Position numbers and translations under genes: made by a program
Source of the DNA: an uncultured Lentisphaeria bacterium
Lineage (GTDB): Bacteria; Verrucomicrobiota; Lentisphaeria; Oligosphaerales; Oligosphaeraceae
DNA length: 39,797 bases
Assembly: GCA_934661755.1 (NCBI GenBank)
Contig: CAKUJM010000025.1
Location: forward strand, 1-39,797
Direction of reading: 5' to 3'
Shown here: one piece after another, positions 8,466 through 18,953 of the stretch
Layout of the letters: the number at the start of each line of letters is the position of its first letter
Position numbering within the stretch: position 1 is the first letter of the stretch
Notes under the pieces: model-generated
Told to the model about the DNA's origin: nothing
The model's database searches: none
What the model saw: the letters and a program-made list of their open reading frames with translations, nothing else

Positions 8466-10037
8466 TCAGCACTGTCCGAGGTAGTACTCGACAGAATCCA
8501 GCAGCGCCTGCCAGGACGCCTCGATGATATTTTCGCTCATGCCGACGGTTCCCCAGTCGCGGGTGCCGTCGGAGCTGTCGATCAGCACCCGGGTCTGGGC
8601 GGCGGTGCCATCCGCGCCATCGAGGATCCGGACCTTGAAATCCCTCAGGCGCATATTTCCGACCTTGGGGAAGAATCCGGTCAGGGCCTTGCGCAATGCC
8701 AGGTCGAGGGCATTGACCGGCCCTTCGCCCTCGGCGGCGGTCAAGGCGGTCTGGCCCTTCACCCGCACCTTGATGGTGGCTTCGGAGAGGCACTTCTCAT
8801 TCGGGCCGCGCTTTTCGATGATCACGCGGAAGCCATCCAGTTCGAAGAGCGGCTGATGGCGTTCCAGCAGCCGTTCGACCAGCAGCTTGAAGGAGGCGTC
8901 GGCGGCTTCGAAGGCGTACCCCTGGGCCTCGCGGCGCTTGATCTCCGCCAGGATGGCGCGTGCCTGGCTGCCGCCGTCTTCCAGCCTCACCCCCAGTTCG
9001 CGGGCCTTGAGCACGACGTTGCTTACCCCGGAGAGCTCCGAAAGCAGGATATGGCGGCGGTTCCCCACCGACTCCGGCGAGATCTGCTCGAAGGTCCGGG
9101 AATCCTTGGCAACTGCATTGACATGCATGCCGCCCTTGTGGGCGAATGCGCCGCTGCCGACATATGGCTGCTGCGGACGCTCGTGCAGGACCGCGATTTC
9201 ATAGAAGAGCCGGGAAAGCGCGGTGAGCTCCGGCAGCCGGAGGGACGGGGCCACGCCGACCGGCGCCATCTTGAAGGCCACCGCCGGGATGATCGAGCAC
9301 AGGTCCGCATTGCCGCAGCGTTCGCCGAAGCCATTGACCGTGCCCTCGACCAGATCGCAGCCCGCGCGTACGGCGGTGAGGGAGCTGGCCACCGCGCAGT
9401 CGGAGTCGTTGTGGCAGTGGATTCCCAGCATCACCGACGACGGCAGCTTCGAACGCACTTCGGCGGCGATGCGGTTGATGTCGTAGGGGAGCGTGGCGCC
9501 ATTGGTGTCGCAGAGCACCACCGCCCGGGCGCCGCCGTCCACCGCGGCCTGGAGCGCCGCCATGGCGTATTCCGGCGCGTCGGCAAAGCCGTCGAAGAAG
9601 TGCTCGGCGTCAAAGAACACCCGCCGTCCGGCGTCGTGCAGATGCCGGACGGTGTCGGAGATCATCCGGAGATTCTCCTCCGGCGAGACCTTGAGGACTT
9701 CGCGGACATGCAGCAGCCAGCTTTTGCCGAAGATCGACACTGTCCGGCACTGCGACGCCATCAGCGCCTGGACCTGCGGATCCTCCGATGGCATGACGCC
9801 GCCGCGGCAGGTCGCGCCAAAGGCGACCAGCTGCGCATGGCGGAGCGGATGGCCGGCCATGTGCCGGAAGAATTCCGTGTCCTTGGGATTGGCTCCCGGC
9901 CAGCCGCCTTCGATATAATCCATGCCGAAGGCATCCAGGGCCTCCGCCAGGCGAACCTTGTCCATCAGGGAAAAATTGATGCCGGGGCCCTGTGCGCCAT
10001 CCCGGAGCGTGCAGTCATAGAATTGGATGGTTCTCAT
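8466..10037 (-). CDS. cimA: (R)-citramalate synthase
   Basis: A 523-residue enzyme that condenses acetyl-CoA with pyruvate to citramalate, opening a threonine-independent route to isoleucine. The N-terminus has DCTLRDGAQ (residues 8-16), the metal-binding signature of the isopropylmalate/homocitrate synthase family. YIEGGWPGANPKDTEFF nearby is typical of the citramalate branch rather than LeuA. EGTVNGFGERCGNADLC follows in the barrel, and the C-terminal third fits the LeuA-type regulatory domain. ATG 10037 is chosen by homology; no Shine-Dalgarno precedes it and the upstream 19 codons are proline-rich and unlikely. It is the last gene of the V-ATPase run, 53 bp after the universal stress protein gene. 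Confidence 0.92.
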   Translation of the reverse strand: MRTIQFYDCTLRDGAQGPGINFSLMDKVRLAEALDAFGMDYIEGGWPGANPKDTEFFRHMAGHPLRHAQLVAFGATCRGGVMPSEDPQVQALMASQCRTVSIFGKSWLLHVREVLKVSPEENLRMISDTVRHLHDAGRRVFFDAEHFFDGFADAPEYAMAALQAAVDGGARAVVLCDTNGATLPYDINRIAAEVRSKLPSSVMLGIHCHNDSDCAVASSLTAVRAGCDLVEGTVNGFGERCGNADLCSIIPAVAFKMAPVGVAPSLRLPELTALSRLFYEIAVLHERPQQPYVGSGAFAHKGGMHVNAVAKDSRTFEQISPESVGNRRHILLSELSGVSNVVLKARELGVRLEDGGSQARAILAEIKRREAQGYAFEAADASFKLLVERLLERHQPLFELDGFRVIIEKRGPNEKCLSEATIKVRVKGQTALTAAEGEGPVNALDLALRKALTGFFPKVGNMRLRDFKVRILDGADGTAAQTRVLIDSSDGTRDWGTVGMSENIIEASWQALLDSVEYYLGQC

Positions 10038-10090
10038 ATATGGGGAAGGGGGTGGCGCGGGATGGGCGGGACGCCTTCCGGCGTCTTCAG

Positions 10091-10582
10091 TCATTTTCGC
10101 GGTGGCTTGACGACCAGGAGCGGGCAGTCGATGCGGTCCAGGAGCAGCTCGCGTTCCGCGGCCGAGGAGTCCTTGCCGCGGGCCAGTCTTCGCCAGGAGC
10201 CCATCACCGCCATGTCCGCATGGTTTTCGACGGCGAGCCGGGCGATTTCTTCATGGAATCGTCCGCGGACGATTCTGGTCTCGATCCGGGCGCCGGCCTT
10301 CCGGGCAAGGCGCCAGGTGTATTGCAGGTAGCTTTCGCCCTTGAGTTCGAGGGCGGACTCGAAATCCTCGCGTTCCGCGCTCACCAGGATATGCATTTGG
10401 AGCAGGTAGTCCATGGTGGCGGTGTCGATCGCATAGACCGCCAGGATTTCCATCCCGGTCTGCACCGCCAGGCGGATGGCGTATTTCGCCGCCTCGTCGG
10501 AGGACTCCGATCCATCGACCACCAGCAGGATCAGCTTCAACGGCTCGGGCTCATTTCGCAGGCCATCTTGGTCGTCATTCAT
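10091..10582 (-). CDS. Universal stress protein (UspA family)
   Basis: A 163-residue cytoplasmic protein. After a short acidic leader, LKLILLVVDGSESSDEAAKYA is the first strand and loop of the Usp alpha/beta fold. The C-terminal MGSWRRLARGKDSSAAERELL is an imperfect form of the G-2x-G-9x-G(S/T) nucleotide loop, followed by CPLLVV, so ATP binding is uncertain. ATG 10582 has a strong AAGGAGG ten bases upstream. The start overlaps the end of the V-ATPase D gene by 8 bp, so translation is probably coupled and the protein is made with the ATPase. A link to energy stress is plausible but inferred. Confidence 0.88.
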   Translation of the reverse strand: MNDDQDGLRNEPEPLKLILLVVDGSESSDEAAKYAIRLAVQTGMEILAVYAIDTATMDYLLQMHILVSAEREDFESALELKGESYLQYTWRLARKAGARIETRIVRGRFHEEIARLAVENHADMAVMGSWRRLARGKDSSAAERELLLDRIDCPLLVVKPPRK

Positions 10583-11252
10583 CTTGTTGGTCCTCCTTGG
10601 CGGCGCCGTCAGGCTCTTCATCGGCGCCGGATGATGACTCCAGGCGCTTCTTGATCATCTTGTTGGTGAAGAAGGAGTCCAGCTCCTTGGACTCCAGGTT
10701 TTCCGAAATATAATGCAGGGTCGCCTTGTAATCGGGGATGAAGATGTGTTCCAGGGCATTCACCCGCCGCTGGGTTTTCTTCAATTCCCGGGCAAGCACC
10801 ATCACCGTGGTCTCCAGCTGGGCCAGCCGGGCGATGAGCCCGATCAGCTTGAGGAAGTCCTGCATGGTCTGGTCGACGAAGGCGTCGGTGCCGATGAAGC
10901 CGTATTGCGAATGGAACTTCTCCACTTCGGTGACCAGCTCCGGGGTATGGAAGCCGGCGGTGAGCCGGGTCTCCACCGCGACCTTGTGGCCGTAGTGGAT
11001 TCCGGAGGCGATGTTGTGCATGTGCAAATAGCCGTTGTTGGCAATGGCCCGGCGGAGGGTGCCGTAGGCCTCGTCGCGCTGGCGCGCCAGATCCCGCTGC
11101 ACCTCCTGGACGCTGCCGAGCAGGTGCATGAGCTCCATCACCAGGATTTCACGCTTCTGCTCCAAGAGGGTATGGCCTTCGACGGCCATCTCCAGGTCGC
11201 GCTTGAGGCTGAGCTGGACGCTCTTGGTTGGTGCGACGTTGAGCCTTGGCAT
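10575..11252 (-). CDS. ntpD: V-type ATPase subunit D
   Basis: A 225-residue central-stalk subunit that transmits rotation between the A3B3 head and the membrane ring. The N-terminus (LNVAPTKSVQLSLKRDLEMA) and the long predicted helices at both ends are typical of V/A-ATPase subunit D. The C-terminal tail is charged and longer than in some relatives. It starts 11 bp after the B gene and overlaps the universal stress protein gene. The A-B-D order is the usual one for bacterial V-ATPases. Confidence 0.93.
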   Translation of the reverse strand: MPRLNVAPTKSVQLSLKRDLEMAVEGHTLLEQKREILVMELMHLLGSVQEVQRDLARQRDEAYGTLRRAIANNGYLHMHNIASGIHYGHKVAVETRLTAGFHTPELVTEVEKFHSQYGFIGTDAFVDQTMQDFLKLIGLIARLAQLETTVMVLARELKKTQRRVNALEHIFIPDYKATLHYISENLESKELDSFFTNKMIKKRLESSSGADEEPDGAAKEDQQDE

Positions 11253-11263
11253 GATCCTATCGC

Positions 11264-12673
<1,410 letters not shown>

Positions 12674-12679
12674 TTGCGC

Positions 12680-14446
12680 CTATTTGCGATCCGGGTGGTT
12701 CCGGGCGATTTCGTCTAGCTGCGCATTGATCCGCCGTTCCAGTTCGTTCATGGCCGCCTCGTCGTCGTTGCGGATCTGCGATTTCATCCGGTTCAGGTTG
12801 TCGAGGTCCTTGATTTCGCGGATCTCGGCGAGGGTGGCGCCGTTTTTGATCAGCGCGTTGCCGCGGCGGATGAATCCCGCCAGCATGGCCATCATCCACA
12901 GCTGTTTTTTCGGCGAGCAGTACATGTCGATGTCGTCGAAGGAGTTCTGCTGCAGGAAGGCGTTTTTGATGATTTCGGCGGCGAAGAGCACAAAGCGCTG
13001 GTTTTCCGGCAGGGCGTCCGGTCCGATCAGCTTGGCGATGCGCTGCAGGCTGGATTCCTCCTGGAGGATGTTCATGAGGGTGTCGCGTTCGTCCTTCCAG
13101 CCCATCGCGTATTGCCGCCACCACTGTTCAGTCTCGGGGAGGTACTCGGAGTAGGAGCTGCGCCAGGAGATGGCGGGGTAGTGGCGGGCGTTGGCCAGGT
13201 CGCGGTCCAGCGCCCAGAAGCAGCGGATGAAGCGCGTGGTGTGCTGGGTGACCGGCTCGGAGAAGTCGCCGCCGGCGGGGGAGACCGCGCCGATGACGGA
13301 GACCGTGCCTTCGCCGCCGCCGAGCGCCTGCACCCGTCCCGCGCGCTCGTAGAAGGAGGCCAGGCGGTCAGGCAGGTAGGCGGGGAAGCCCTCGTCGGCC
13401 GGCATTTCCTCCAGCCGTCCGGACAGCTCGCGCAATGCCTCCGCCCACCGCGAGGTGGAGTCGGCCATCACCGCCACGTCATAGCCCATGTCGCGGTAGT
13501 ATTCCGCCAGGGTGATGCCGGTGTAGATCGAGACTTCGCGGGCGGCCACCGGCATATTGGAGGTGTTGGCGATCAGGATGGTGCGCTCCATCAGCGAGCG
13601 GCCGCTGCGCGGGTCCACCAGCTGCGGGAATTCCCGCAGCACCTCGGTCATCTCGTTGCCGCGTTCGCCGCAGCCGATGTAGACGATGATCTGCGCCTCG
13701 CACCATTTCGCCAGCGCCTGCTGGGTCATCGTCTTGCCGGTGCCAAATCCGCCCGGGATGGCGGCGGCGCCGCCTTTGGCCAATGGGAAGAAGGTGTCGA
13801 TCACCCGCAGCCCCGTCAATAGCGGCGCCGCCAGCGGCAGCCGCTGGAGGGCGGGGCGCGGCCGCCGCACCGGCCACCACTGGAAGAGTCCGACCTGGTC
13901 CGTGTGTCCGTCCGTGTCCAGCGTGCAGATGGCGGCATGGCCGTCATATTCGCCTTCGGAGGCGATTTGCGCGACCTGTCCGCGGCGTCCCGGCGGCAGC
14001 ATCACCTTGTGCAGCACGCTTTGGGTCTCCTGGACTTCGCCGATGACCTGGCCGGGCTGCAACTGGTCGCCGACCTTGGCCAGCGGCCGGAAATGCCATC
14101 GGCGATCCAGATCCAGCGGCGCGGTCTTGACGCCGCGGCGGATAAAGGCGTCGCCGCCGGCGGCCATCTTGTCCAGCGGGCGCTGGATGCCGTCATAAAT
14201 CGTCCCCAGCAGCCCGGGCCCCAGGCAGACCGAAAGCGGCCGGCCGGTGCAATAGACGGGCTCGCCGGGGCGCAGTCCGCTGGTGTTCTCGTATACCTGG
14301 ATGGTGGAGATCGCGCCGCGCACCCGGATCACCTCGCCGATCAGCCGTGCCTCGCCGACTTCAACGACTTCGAGCATCCCGGTGCTCTCCATGTTGCGGG
14401 CCTCGATGATCGGCCCGTTGATGCGTATGATGATGCCTGTGGTCAT
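12680..14446 (-). CDS. ntpA: V-type ATPase catalytic subunit A
   Basis: A 588-residue catalytic subunit. The Walker A loop GGFGTGKT has its lysine at about residue 238. IVYIGCGERGNEMTEVL and MADSTSRWAEALRE are diagnostic of A subunits, as is the large non-homologous insert before the P-loop. The start codon follows the TAA of the E gene with no gap (TAA ATG), indicating translational coupling. Confidence 0.97.
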   Translation of the reverse strand: MTTGIIIRINGPIIEARNMESTGMLEVVEVGEARLIGEVIRVRGAISTIQVYENTSGLRPGEPVYCTGRPLSVCLGPGLLGTIYDGIQRPLDKMAAGGDAFIRRGVKTAPLDLDRRWHFRPLAKVGDQLQPGQVIGEVQETQSVLHKVMLPPGRRGQVAQIASEGEYDGHAAICTLDTDGHTDQVGLFQWWPVRRPRPALQRLPLAAPLLTGLRVIDTFFPLAKGGAAAIPGGFGTGKTMTQQALAKWCEAQIIVYIGCGERGNEMTEVLREFPQLVDPRSGRSLMERTILIANTSNMPVAAREVSIYTGITLAEYYRDMGYDVAVMADSTSRWAEALRELSGRLEEMPADEGFPAYLPDRLASFYERAGRVQALGGGEGTVSVIGAVSPAGGDFSEPVTQHTTRFIRCFWALDRDLANARHYPAISWRSSYSEYLPETEQWWRQYAMGWKDERDTLMNILQEESSLQRIAKLIGPDALPENQRFVLFAAEIIKNAFLQQNSFDDIDMYCSPKKQLWMMAMLAGFIRRGNALIKNGATLAEIREIKDLDNLNRMKSQIRNDDEAAMNELERRINAQLDEIARNHPDRK

Positions 14447-15064
14447 TTAATGCCCGGTAGAGGTGATTTTTTCCGCGATGATGCGGCGAAGGCGGCCGTA
14501 GTCGCGCTGCGTCCGCCCGGACAGGGTGTTGTCGCAGGCCATCCGTCCGTCAGTGCTTTCCGCCACCGCCCCGGCGCGGATGCCGTCGTCCCGCCGGATG
14601 GCGACGGCGTTTTCCGGGAGGTGCAGCTTGAGCCATTCATCGGTGATGAAGGGCATGTCCGCGGGGGAGATCCGGACCACCACCTCGCGCCGGGCGACTG
14701 ACGCCACCGCCGCGGGGATCAGCACCGCCAGCGACGCCATCCGCCGCGCATCGCCGGCGGGCAGGGCCTCGGCGTCGGCCAGCGCCTCCTGGATTGCGGC
14801 GGCAATGCATTCCTCGCGCATCCGCAGCCACCGGTTGCGGATCTCCTCCTGGGTGGCCAATGCGGCCTCCGATTTCATTGCGTCGGCCTCCGCCAGCGCC
14901 TGCTGCCGTTGTTTTTCACGCATCCCGGCGGTGTCGGCCTCCGCCCTCCTGAAATCGGCGTCGGCGGCGCTTTTGGCCCGGGCGACAATCCGTTCGGCAC
15001 GCCGGGCGGCCTCGTCCAGGATCTCCTGCCGGAGCCTGTTTTCGTTCTGTTCCATCTGTTCCAT
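14447..15064 (-). CDS. ntpE: V-type ATPase subunit E (peripheral stalk)
   Basis: A 205-residue peripheral-stalk subunit. The N-terminal half is a long Ala/Glu/Arg-rich helix (residues about 5-100) that would pair with the G/H subunit encoded upstream. The C-terminal half is the globular domain that caps the head. Sequence conservation in this family is low, so the call rests on composition and on its place directly ahead of A. There is no good Shine-Dalgarno before ATG 15064. A 54-bp gap containing a C13 tract (on the mRNA strand) separates it from the F gene. Confidence 0.85.
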   Translation of the reverse strand: MEQMEQNENRLRQEILDEAARRAERIVARAKSAADADFRRAEADTAGMREKQRQQALAEADAMKSEAALATQEEIRNRWLRMREECIAAAIQEALADAEALPAGDARRMASLAVLIPAAVASVARREVVVRISPADMPFITDEWLKLHLPENAVAIRRDDGIRAGAVAESTDGRMACDNTLSGRTQRDYGRLRRIIAEKITSTGH

Positions 15065-15090
15065 AGTGGTGAAAAGCCGGGATGGCGCGC

Positions 15091-15103
15091 GGGGGGGGGG
15101 GGG
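15091..15103. repeat. Homopolymer of 13 G between V-ATPase F and E genes
   Basis: Thirteen consecutive G on the plus strand, read as C13 in the operon transcript. It lies in the only sizeable gap between the F, E and A genes, about 27 bases upstream of the E start codon. Such tracts are prone to slipped-strand length change and to sequencing error. Confidence 0.9.
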
Positions 15104-15118
15104 CGGGATGGTGGATGA

Positions 15119-15433
15119 TTACGGGAGCTTCACTCCCACTGCCTCGCATATCAGCTGCTCGAGGGGCCGCGCCGGCTTGCCGCTGCCCCAGATGTCCGCG
15201 ATGGTGGCGATGTATGGCCGCTTCACCGACAGCTTGTGCGCGGTCACTTCCGCATCCAGCCAGTCGGCGACCGGCTCGGTGAGGATCAGCACCACCAGGT
15301 CCGGCATTGCCAGCGCGTTCTCAAATGCCGGCAGGGCATTTTCCCGCGAGGTGACGACATCGCCATCGACTCCGGCGAAGCTGAAGCCCAGGACGGTGTC
15401 CTTGTCGCCGATGATGCGATATGGCGCGCCCAT
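15119..15433 (-). CDS. ntpF: V-type ATPase subunit F
   Basis: A 104-residue subunit that binds the D central shaft. YRIIGDKDTVLGFSFAGVDG at the N-terminus is the conserved start of this CheY-like family, and VVLILTEPVADWL is its second strand-helix unit. The ATG overlaps the K stop codon by one base (TGATG), indicating coupled translation. Confidence 0.93.
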   Translation of the reverse strand: MGAPYRIIGDKDTVLGFSFAGVDGDVVTSRENALPAFENALAMPDLVVLILTEPVADWLDAEVTAHKLSVKRPYIATIADIWGSGKPARPLEQLICEAVGVKLP

Positions 15434-15825
15434 CAGACCTTGGTGTAGAGGAACAGCGCGATCAGGAATCCGAACAGCGCAATGCCCTCGCCCAGTCCGA
15501 CGTAGGCGATGGCTTTTCCCAGCACTTCCGGGCGTTCGGCGGCGGCGCCCATCACCGCGGATCCGACCTTGCCCACGGCGTATCCGGCCGCCAGGCAGCC
15601 GCAGGCCATCGACACCGCGATCGCGATGTAGAGGAACGCCTTGTCGGTGAAGATGGTCTTCTCCTTCAGTTTCGGCGCGGCGGCGGCGTCGCCGGCGGGC
15701 ATGGCGGCGGCAACTGCCGCCGCCGGGGTCGCCGCGGGGGCGCTTTGCGCGAAGGCGCTCACCGGCAGGAATGCCAATGCCATTGCCGCGACGGCAACAC
15801 GGGTCATCGATGCGATTTTGTCCAT
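15433..15825 (-). CDS. ntpK: V-type ATPase subunit K (membrane rotor ring) with signal-like extension
   Basis: A 130-residue rotor subunit with one helical hairpin: FLYIAIAVSMACGCLAAGYAVG and YVGLGEGIALFGFLIALFLY. The glutamate in GLGEG is the ion-carrying residue. The residues after it (GIALF) lack the Ser/Thr and Tyr of Na+-binding rings, so proton use is more likely (inference). The first 24 residues look like a cleavable signal peptide (VAVAAMALAFLPVSAFA). About 35 Ala/Pro-rich residues follow before the hairpin, making it longer than most single-hairpin rotor subunits. A GAGG at the stop of the I gene serves as ribosome site. Confidence 0.92.
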   Translation of the reverse strand: MDKIASMTRVAVAAMALAFLPVSAFAQSAPAATPAAAVAAAMPAGDAAAAPKLKEKTIFTDKAFLYIAIAVSMACGCLAAGYAVGKVGSAVMGAAAERPEVLGKAIAYVGLGEGIALFGFLIALFLYTKV

Positions 15826-15841
15826 GGTAGGTTGTGTCCTC

Positions 15842-17797
15842 TTAGTTTTTCTGCTTCAATGTAAAAGGCTTGTATGGCCTCCCGCCTCCCTGGAAGTAGC
15901 GGGCGAACATCTCGTAGTATTCCAGTCGTACGCACTGGATGGCGGCGACCATCCCCTCGAAGCAGATGACCAGCAGGTTGCCGCCGATGGCGATCAGGGC
16001 CTTGAAGAGCGTCCCGCCGGGAAGATTTTCCGCCAGCCGCATGATGGTGAAGACCGCCATGCACAGCGCGGCGTGCGAAATGGCGAATGCGCCCACCCGC
16101 ACGAAGGACACGGTCCCGGAGAGGTAGCCGGTGAGGGTCTCCATCACGTTGATCGCGCCCTCCAGGATGATGTTGAGGACGCCTTCCCTTTCGCCGGCGG
16201 GGTCATGATGCAGCTTCCGCACGGCCATCATGATCGGCACCCGCAGGAAAAGCAGCGCCAGCGGAATGATGATCATGTACGCCTGCCAGGCGTGGATGCG
16301 CCCGGTGAAGACCATCCCCAATGCGGTGACCAGGCACATCCAGTAGAACAGGATGCCCAGCACGCCATACTGGTCGAAGACGCCGTCGAAAAAGCGCCGG
16401 GCCCGGAAGTGGTTGATGACGTTGATCAGCAGCGACACGCTCAGGAACAGCACGCCGATGCCGACCGCGGTTAGCAGCAGCCGCGGGATGTCGCCGGTGT
16501 GCAGCGGCGAAAGCCAGAGCGGCCGGATGATGCCCTCGAAGCCGAAGATGCTTCCGTACAGGACGCCGAAGACCATCGCCGAGACGCCGCAGCTCATCAG
16601 CAGCACGCCGTAGTCATGCACCTGCTCGCTGAAGGCGCGCCGGAATTTCATCAGCGCACCGGCGGCCACCAGCACCGCGCCCTGTCCCAGGTCGCCGAAC
16701 ATGTATCCGAACATGAGCACGAAGGTGATGCCGACGAACAGCGAGGGGTCCAGCTCGCGGTAGTTCGGCATGCCGAAGTTGGTCACCAGCCCCTGGAACG
16801 GCCGCACCAGGCCGTTGCGTGAAAGCTGCACCGGGACCTCCTCCACCTCGGAGGGATCCGCCTGCGCGGTGATGTCCTCGATCACCGCGGTGCCGCCCGT
16901 GGTGTCGTCGACAATCTTCTGCAATTGCGGCATCGACGCCGTCGGCAGCCATCCGGAGATGCAGTAGACATGCCGGGCCTGTCCGAAATATCCCTGGGCC
17001 TTGCGTATTGCCAGCAGCCCCTCCAGCTGGCGCCGGATCGCCAGCAGCACGCCGCCGTATTCCTCGCCCAGGGCGACGACTTCCAGCCGCGCCGCGTTGA
17101 GCTCCTCGCGCAGCTTCTCCAGCCGCGACTCCAGCTGATCCCGACGCTGGGCGATTGTCCCGCCATCCAGGTCGCCGGGGAAATCGAATTTCCTGAAGCC
17201 GAATTTGCCAAGCATGTCGCTTACCGCAAAATGGCGTTTCCGGGTGGTGAGGACCAGGATCTGCCCGGGGGCTTCTGCCGACTGCACGAAGACCGCGCTG
17301 TCGCTGAGAGTCTGCCGTGCCCGCAGGAAGCTGTCATTGTCGATGGTCCCGGCCAGGACGCACAGCTGCGAGAGGTTGCGCAGCGCGCCGGCATTGATGG
17401 TCTGGAAGGGCATGGCCGCCAGGCTCTGGCTGCCGCGCTTCAGGTCCGTCTGCTCCGAAAGCAGCTTCGAGATGCGCTCCGAGCACTCGCGATAGCGGTG
17501 GTCGATCCGCTCGAAGAGGTCGCCGACTTCGTCCTGGCTGAGGGCGCCCGCCGCCGGGGCGCTGTCGCCGGCGTCCACTCCCAGGGCCTCCAGGAGCACG
17601 CCGCAGCGCGCCAGGGATTTTTCGATGCCCTGGACATCCCCATCGGTGTTCAGGCGCTTCAGCAGCTGCGACTTGGACTGCTGGACCGCGCTGACCAGGT
17701 GGATCAGCCCCGACTGCCCCAGGGCCTCGGTCAGCGCGCCGAGGTGCCGGCTGAAGACCAGGATATTGACTTTCGACATTCGATCGGGGAAGAACAT
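15842..17797 (-). CDS. ntpI: V-type ATPase subunit I (membrane stator)
   Basis: A 651-residue stator that forms the ion half-channels. The N-terminal 330 residues are soluble with coiled-coil stretches (RRDQLESRLEKLREELNAAR). The C-terminal half holds about seven membrane segments, including LFVGITFVLMFGYMFGDLGQG, diagnostic of this family. ATG 17797 (MFFPDRMSKVNILVF) aligns with the usual family start of a short leader then a K-V-x-hydrophobic strand. A TTG at 17854 would add 19 residues of unlikely composition. It follows the C gene by 79 bp. Confidence 0.93.
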   Translation of the reverse strand: MFFPDRMSKVNILVFSRHLGALTEALGQSGLIHLVSAVQQSKSQLLKRLNTDGDVQGIEKSLARCGVLLEALGVDAGDSAPAAGALSQDEVGDLFERIDHRYRECSERISKLLSEQTDLKRGSQSLAAMPFQTINAGALRNLSQLCVLAGTIDNDSFLRARQTLSDSAVFVQSAEAPGQILVLTTRKRHFAVSDMLGKFGFRKFDFPGDLDGGTIAQRRDQLESRLEKLREELNAARLEVVALGEEYGGVLLAIRRQLEGLLAIRKAQGYFGQARHVYCISGWLPTASMPQLQKIVDDTTGGTAVIEDITAQADPSEVEEVPVQLSRNGLVRPFQGLVTNFGMPNYRELDPSLFVGITFVLMFGYMFGDLGQGAVLVAAGALMKFRRAFSEQVHDYGVLLMSCGVSAMVFGVLYGSIFGFEGIIRPLWLSPLHTGDIPRLLLTAVGIGVLFLSVSLLINVINHFRARRFFDGVFDQYGVLGILFYWMCLVTALGMVFTGRIHAWQAYMIIIPLALLFLRVPIMMAVRKLHHDPAGEREGVLNIILEGAINVMETLTGYLSGTVSFVRVGAFAISHAALCMAVFTIMRLAENLPGGTLFKALIAIGGNLLVICFEGMVAAIQCVRLEYYEMFARYFQGGGRPYKPFTLKQKN

Positions 17798-17876
17798 TGC
17801 AGTCAGCAGGAACGGTGTGGGATTTGTCCGGGGCTGGAGGCCGTCCGGATCCAATCAGTCTTTACGGCGTCGGTGG

Positions 17877-18911
17877 TCATGCCACCAGCATCTCCAGGAT
17901 GGTCTCCACTGGCAGGCTGAAGCGGATGCCCTCGTAGAGGCGGCTCAGGTTGATGGTTTCGAATTGCAGGATCACCGGATAGACCGCCACTGCCAGGGCG
18001 GGGCTGCCGGCGTCGCAGAAGTACCGCCGTGCCTGCCGGAGAAGGTGGCGGTTGAGGCGGTTCTCCAGCTGCGCCAGCGAGTCGCCCGGGCTGGCCGCCA
18101 TGATCGACGGCAAAGGCTCGGGCAGGGCCGCGAGTACCTCCTCGCGGGTGGCGCGTTCGGAGAGCGTCTGCCAGAGGCGATGGTTGATCAGCTGTCCGCC
18201 GGAAAGCCACGCGGCCTCCATGGCGTCATGCCCGAGATGGTAGAAGCTGGCATTGCGCAGCAGCGTGACGGCGTTGGTGCAGTCGGTCATCATGCACATG
18301 ATGGCCCGCGTGGCCTCGCCGGCCGCGCCGCGGATGCGTGCGGCCGCGTCCATCGTCTTGGCGATGCCGATGTTGTCGATTGCATTCTCGGCGCGCATGA
18401 TGTCGTGGTCGCGCTCCAGCTGTTCGATGATCTGCTGCAGCTGCGGCAGGTCCTCGTGCCGCCGGCAGAGCTGCCGGGCGAACTGGCCGGTGGTCGGCGC
18501 CTCCAGCATTGCGTAGATCTGGCTTCGCGAGTTGGGGGTCCCGGGGAAGGGGATCAGCACGTCTTCGGCCTGTCCCACCCGCTCCGGGAAGAAACGGTAA
18601 TTCAATATCAGCTTGATGTTCTCGTTGCGCAATTCGTCCTTGATCGACTCCATATACTGATGCATCGCATCGCCGGTCAATCGTGAAAGGCGGTCGAGCC
18701 GCCGGTACTGCCGCAGCAGGAAGGCGTGCAGGACGGCCTCATGGTCGAAGGAGCCGAGGATCTCCCACGACTGCAGCTGGTGCAGGAAGTTGTCCACCGT
18801 GCCGCAGCGCGCCAGATCTTCAAGGCGGCCGTCGTTGGCGCCCCTGGCCCACCATCCATGGACCAGCGCGCTGATGAACTCGAATGAATTTTCCACATGG
18901 AAGCCGGACAT
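17877..18911 (-). CDS. ntpC: V-type ATPase subunit C
   Basis: A 344-residue all-helical protein that seats the central shaft on the rotor ring. Conservation is weak, but the length, the helical composition and the C-terminal VILQFETINLSRLYEGIRF fit the AC39/subunit C family, as does its place between the peripheral stalk and I genes. CGGAG nine bases before ATG 18911 supports the start. Four pairs of similar helix segments, as in known C subunits, would be expected but I did not verify them. Confidence 0.85.
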   Translation of the reverse strand: MSGFHVENSFEFISALVHGWWARGANDGRLEDLARCGTVDNFLHQLQSWEILGSFDHEAVLHAFLLRQYRRLDRLSRLTGDAMHQYMESIKDELRNENIKLILNYRFFPERVGQAEDVLIPFPGTPNSRSQIYAMLEAPTTGQFARQLCRRHEDLPQLQQIIEQLERDHDIMRAENAIDNIGIAKTMDAAARIRGAAGEATRAIMCMMTDCTNAVTLLRNASFYHLGHDAMEAAWLSGGQLINHRLWQTLSERATREEVLAALPEPLPSIMAASPGDSLAQLENRLNRHLLRQARRYFCDAGSPALAVAVYPVILQFETINLSRLYEGIRFSLPVETILEMLVA

Positions 18912-18953
18912 GCCGCCAACTCCGATGAAAAAAAAAGGGCCCCTTCTACGCTT

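Noticed and set aside
18928..18936. A9 tract between V-ATPase G/H and C genes as an internal terminator
   Set aside because: On the transcript it gives U9 after AAGGGGCCC, but no hairpin with a proper loop forms ahead of it, so termination is doubtful.
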